Assembly (NCBI GenBank): GCA_009928855.1
Contig: SABV01000009.1
Location: forward strand, 1-34,910
Origin: Erysipelotrichia bacterium
Lineage (GTDB): Bacteria; Muiribacteriota; Ozemobacteria; Ozemobacterales; Ozemobacteraceae
DNA length: 34,910 nucleotides
Reading direction: 5' to 3'
Below the pieces are notes generated by a model, which had not been told where the DNA came from, did not search any database, and was given only the letters and a program-made list of their open reading frames with translations. The position numbers were made by a program, and so were the translations under genes. Positions 33,845 through 34,910 of this stretch are shown one piece after another. Position 1 is the first letter of the stretch. Every line of letters begins with the position of its first letter.

Positions 33845-34906
33845 ATGAAAAGTCGCAAAAAATTAGTTTCTACTGCTACAGCCATTCTGCTTTCTGTTGC
33901 CAGCAGCGGCTTTGCCCTTGATCTGAGCAATTTTCAGGGGTTTCTTTCGGGCGTTCGAAGAAAGGCTACTAAACCGACGACAACATTTGCAGAGGTTGCT
34001 CCAAACGAGCAATCGAATAATTATCGAAGCCTGAATGCCGATGCTTACTACGTGCAGGGCCAGCAGGGGCGCCTTGTAACTCTTGGCAACCAGACACAAC
34101 GAGACGGCGAGCACTATCTGCTGCCGGCAGACACAAGGATTCCAGGCGAACTCAGGCCACTGCTGACCGAGCGCCTGACCCCTCGTCAGGGTCTCAGCAG
34201 CGCCGGCGGAACCGGGGCAACTCTTGTTCCATCGCCGGGGGTTCTTGAGCCAGGAAAAACAGCTATTGGTGTGCATATCCAGACATTTGACCTCTACAAT
34301 GTCAACGATGTGAAATACACAGATGAAGATTACTTCGATACTACAGTAAGCATGGCTTATGGCGTAGAAAATGGCCTGGAAGTATCTTTTGACAAAACAT
34401 TTGCCAACCAGGATCGTTTTGACATAGCAGAGCCTGTGTATTTTAACTTTAAATACCAGATTCCGGGCAATGTAACTCTTGGCGGTAATTTTTGCACAGA
34501 TTCGCAGGCTGGGTATCATTCGGCATGGGTAGCTGCAGGTGTGCCGGTGGCATGGGTCGGACTTGGCGCAAATTTCGGCGCTTCTGATTTCAAGTTCAGC
34601 TACAACGGCTACGATCGCATTAAACGAGCAAAGTTTGGCGGCTACAATTATCAGTATGATCGCGGAAAAGGCTACGCCGACCCGGTGTTCTTCATGATTG
34701 GCGGAGCAGTTCCTCTAAACGACCATCTGAGGTTTCTTTATGATTTCAACGGCGATAAATTCAGTCTTGGCTTCAGGTTCAACTATCAAAACGCCTTCTA
34801 TTTGAACGCCGCATACGTTTCAGATGGAGACTACGAAAATCTACCGGGCGCTATCGCCCACAAACAGAGCCAGAACTTTATATTTGGCGGAACTATCGCT
34901 TTTTAA
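33845..34906 (+). CDS. Predicted outer-membrane beta-barrel protein
   Basis: The 353 residues start with a signal peptide (basic MKSRKKL, hydrophobic core, likely cleavage after GFA at 24). About 130 residues of polar, Gln/Gly/Thr-rich sequence follow; then from about residue 160 to the end there are alternating hydrophobic/polar strands rich in Tyr, Phe and Gly. The chain ends in Phe, the usual C-terminal residue of outer-membrane barrel proteins. I do not recognise a named family. The ATG at 33845 gives the proper signal peptide; upstream in-frame extension to 33764 adds nothing credible. No Shine-Dalgarno sequence is seen. It is divergent from the PTS operon, with 173 bases between the two start codons, so shared control and a role in sugar entry are possible but unproved. 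Confidence 0.75.
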   Translation: MKSRKKLVSTATAILLSVASSGFALDLSNFQGFLSGVRRKATKPTTTFAEVAPNEQSNNYRSLNADAYYVQGQQGRLVTLGNQTQRDGEHYLLPADTRIPGELRPLLTERLTPRQGLSSAGGTGATLVPSPGVLEPGKTAIGVHIQTFDLYNVNDVKYTDEDYFDTTVSMAYGVENGLEVSFDKTFANQDRFDIAEPVYFNFKYQIPGNVTLGGNFCTDSQAGYHSAWVAAGVPVAWVGLGANFGASDFKFSYNGYDRIKRAKFGGYNYQYDRGKGYADPVFFMIGGAVPLNDHLRFLYDFNGDKFSLGFRFNYQNAFYLNAAYVSDGDYENLPGAIAHKQSQNFIFGGTIAF

Positions 34907-34910
34907 AACA

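Noticed and set aside
33828-33848. Six-codon mini-ORF (MSIAAT) whose stop overlaps the start of the outer-membrane protein gene
   Set aside because: It has no ribosome site and such short frames are common by chance; recorded only because the ATGA overlap is tidy.
33863-34519. 218-codon open frame antisense to the outer-membrane protein gene
   Set aside because: The plus frame has a signal peptide and barrel pattern; the antisense product has no coherent features or ribosome site.

Overview
The window reads as ordinary chromosome from a diderm (outer-membrane) bacterium whose gene order looks partly Firmicutes-like. Outer-membrane evidence is heptose and KDO precursor genes (21721-24552) and a predicted outer-membrane beta-barrel protein at the right edge. 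Firmicutes-like traits are Obg with a C-terminal OCT-type domain, NadD joined to a YqeK-type HD domain next to an LCP protein, YlxP, a short NusA, a HutP-family protein, and an HPr carrying the Ser46 regulatory site. A deep-branching diderm such as Candidatus Riflebacteria would fit, but this is a guess from gene content, not a proof. No rRNA, tRNA, CRISPR array, insertion sequence or phage gene was seen.

Layout. (1) 1-426: the 3' end of an unidentified, probably extracellular protein, closed by a strong two-way terminator. (2) 488-6734, minus strand: obgE, nadD-yqeK fusion, LCP protein, queA, tgt and a TPR protein, mostly with start/stop overlaps. (3) 6874-7980, plus: a single DegT-family sugar aminotransferase with its own promoter and terminator. 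(4) 8116-15749, plus: the translation/transcription operon rimP-nusA-infB-ylxP-rbfA-nrnA-truB-ribF, with a strong promoter and a possible attenuator in its leader. (5) 15770-19326, minus: polA and an alpha/beta hydrolase. (6) 19446-21577, minus: a Wzz-like and a Wzy/WaaL-like membrane protein, probably for surface polysaccharide. (7) 21721-26188, plus: heptose kinase, a GmhA-HldC fusion, kdsB and pyrG. This set makes nucleotide-activated sugars for LPS inner core, with CTP synthase supplying the CTP used by KdsB. (8) 26227-33671, minus: a nine-gene operon from a perfect consensus promoter: HutP-like protein, mannose-family PTS IIA and IIB, an MsmX/UgpC-type ABC ATPase, a lipoprotein sugar-binding protein, PTS IIC and IID, HPr and Enzyme I. 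(9) 33845-34906, plus: a divergent predicted outer-membrane protein.

The most interesting region is (8). A complete phosphorelay from PEP to sugar (EI, HPr, IIA, IIB, IIC, IID) is encoded in one transcript. Inside it sit an ABC ATPase and a binding protein with no ABC permease. The first gene encodes a HutP-family protein; HutP is known as an RNA-binding antiterminator of histidine utilisation in Bacillus, but here there are no histidine genes and one of the expected ligand-binding histidines is replaced. I infer a HutP-type regulator that has been re-purposed for a sugar operon. Other notable points are the two gene fusions (NadD-YqeK and GmhA-HldC) and an obgE promoter placed so that its mRNA would begin exactly at the start codon.
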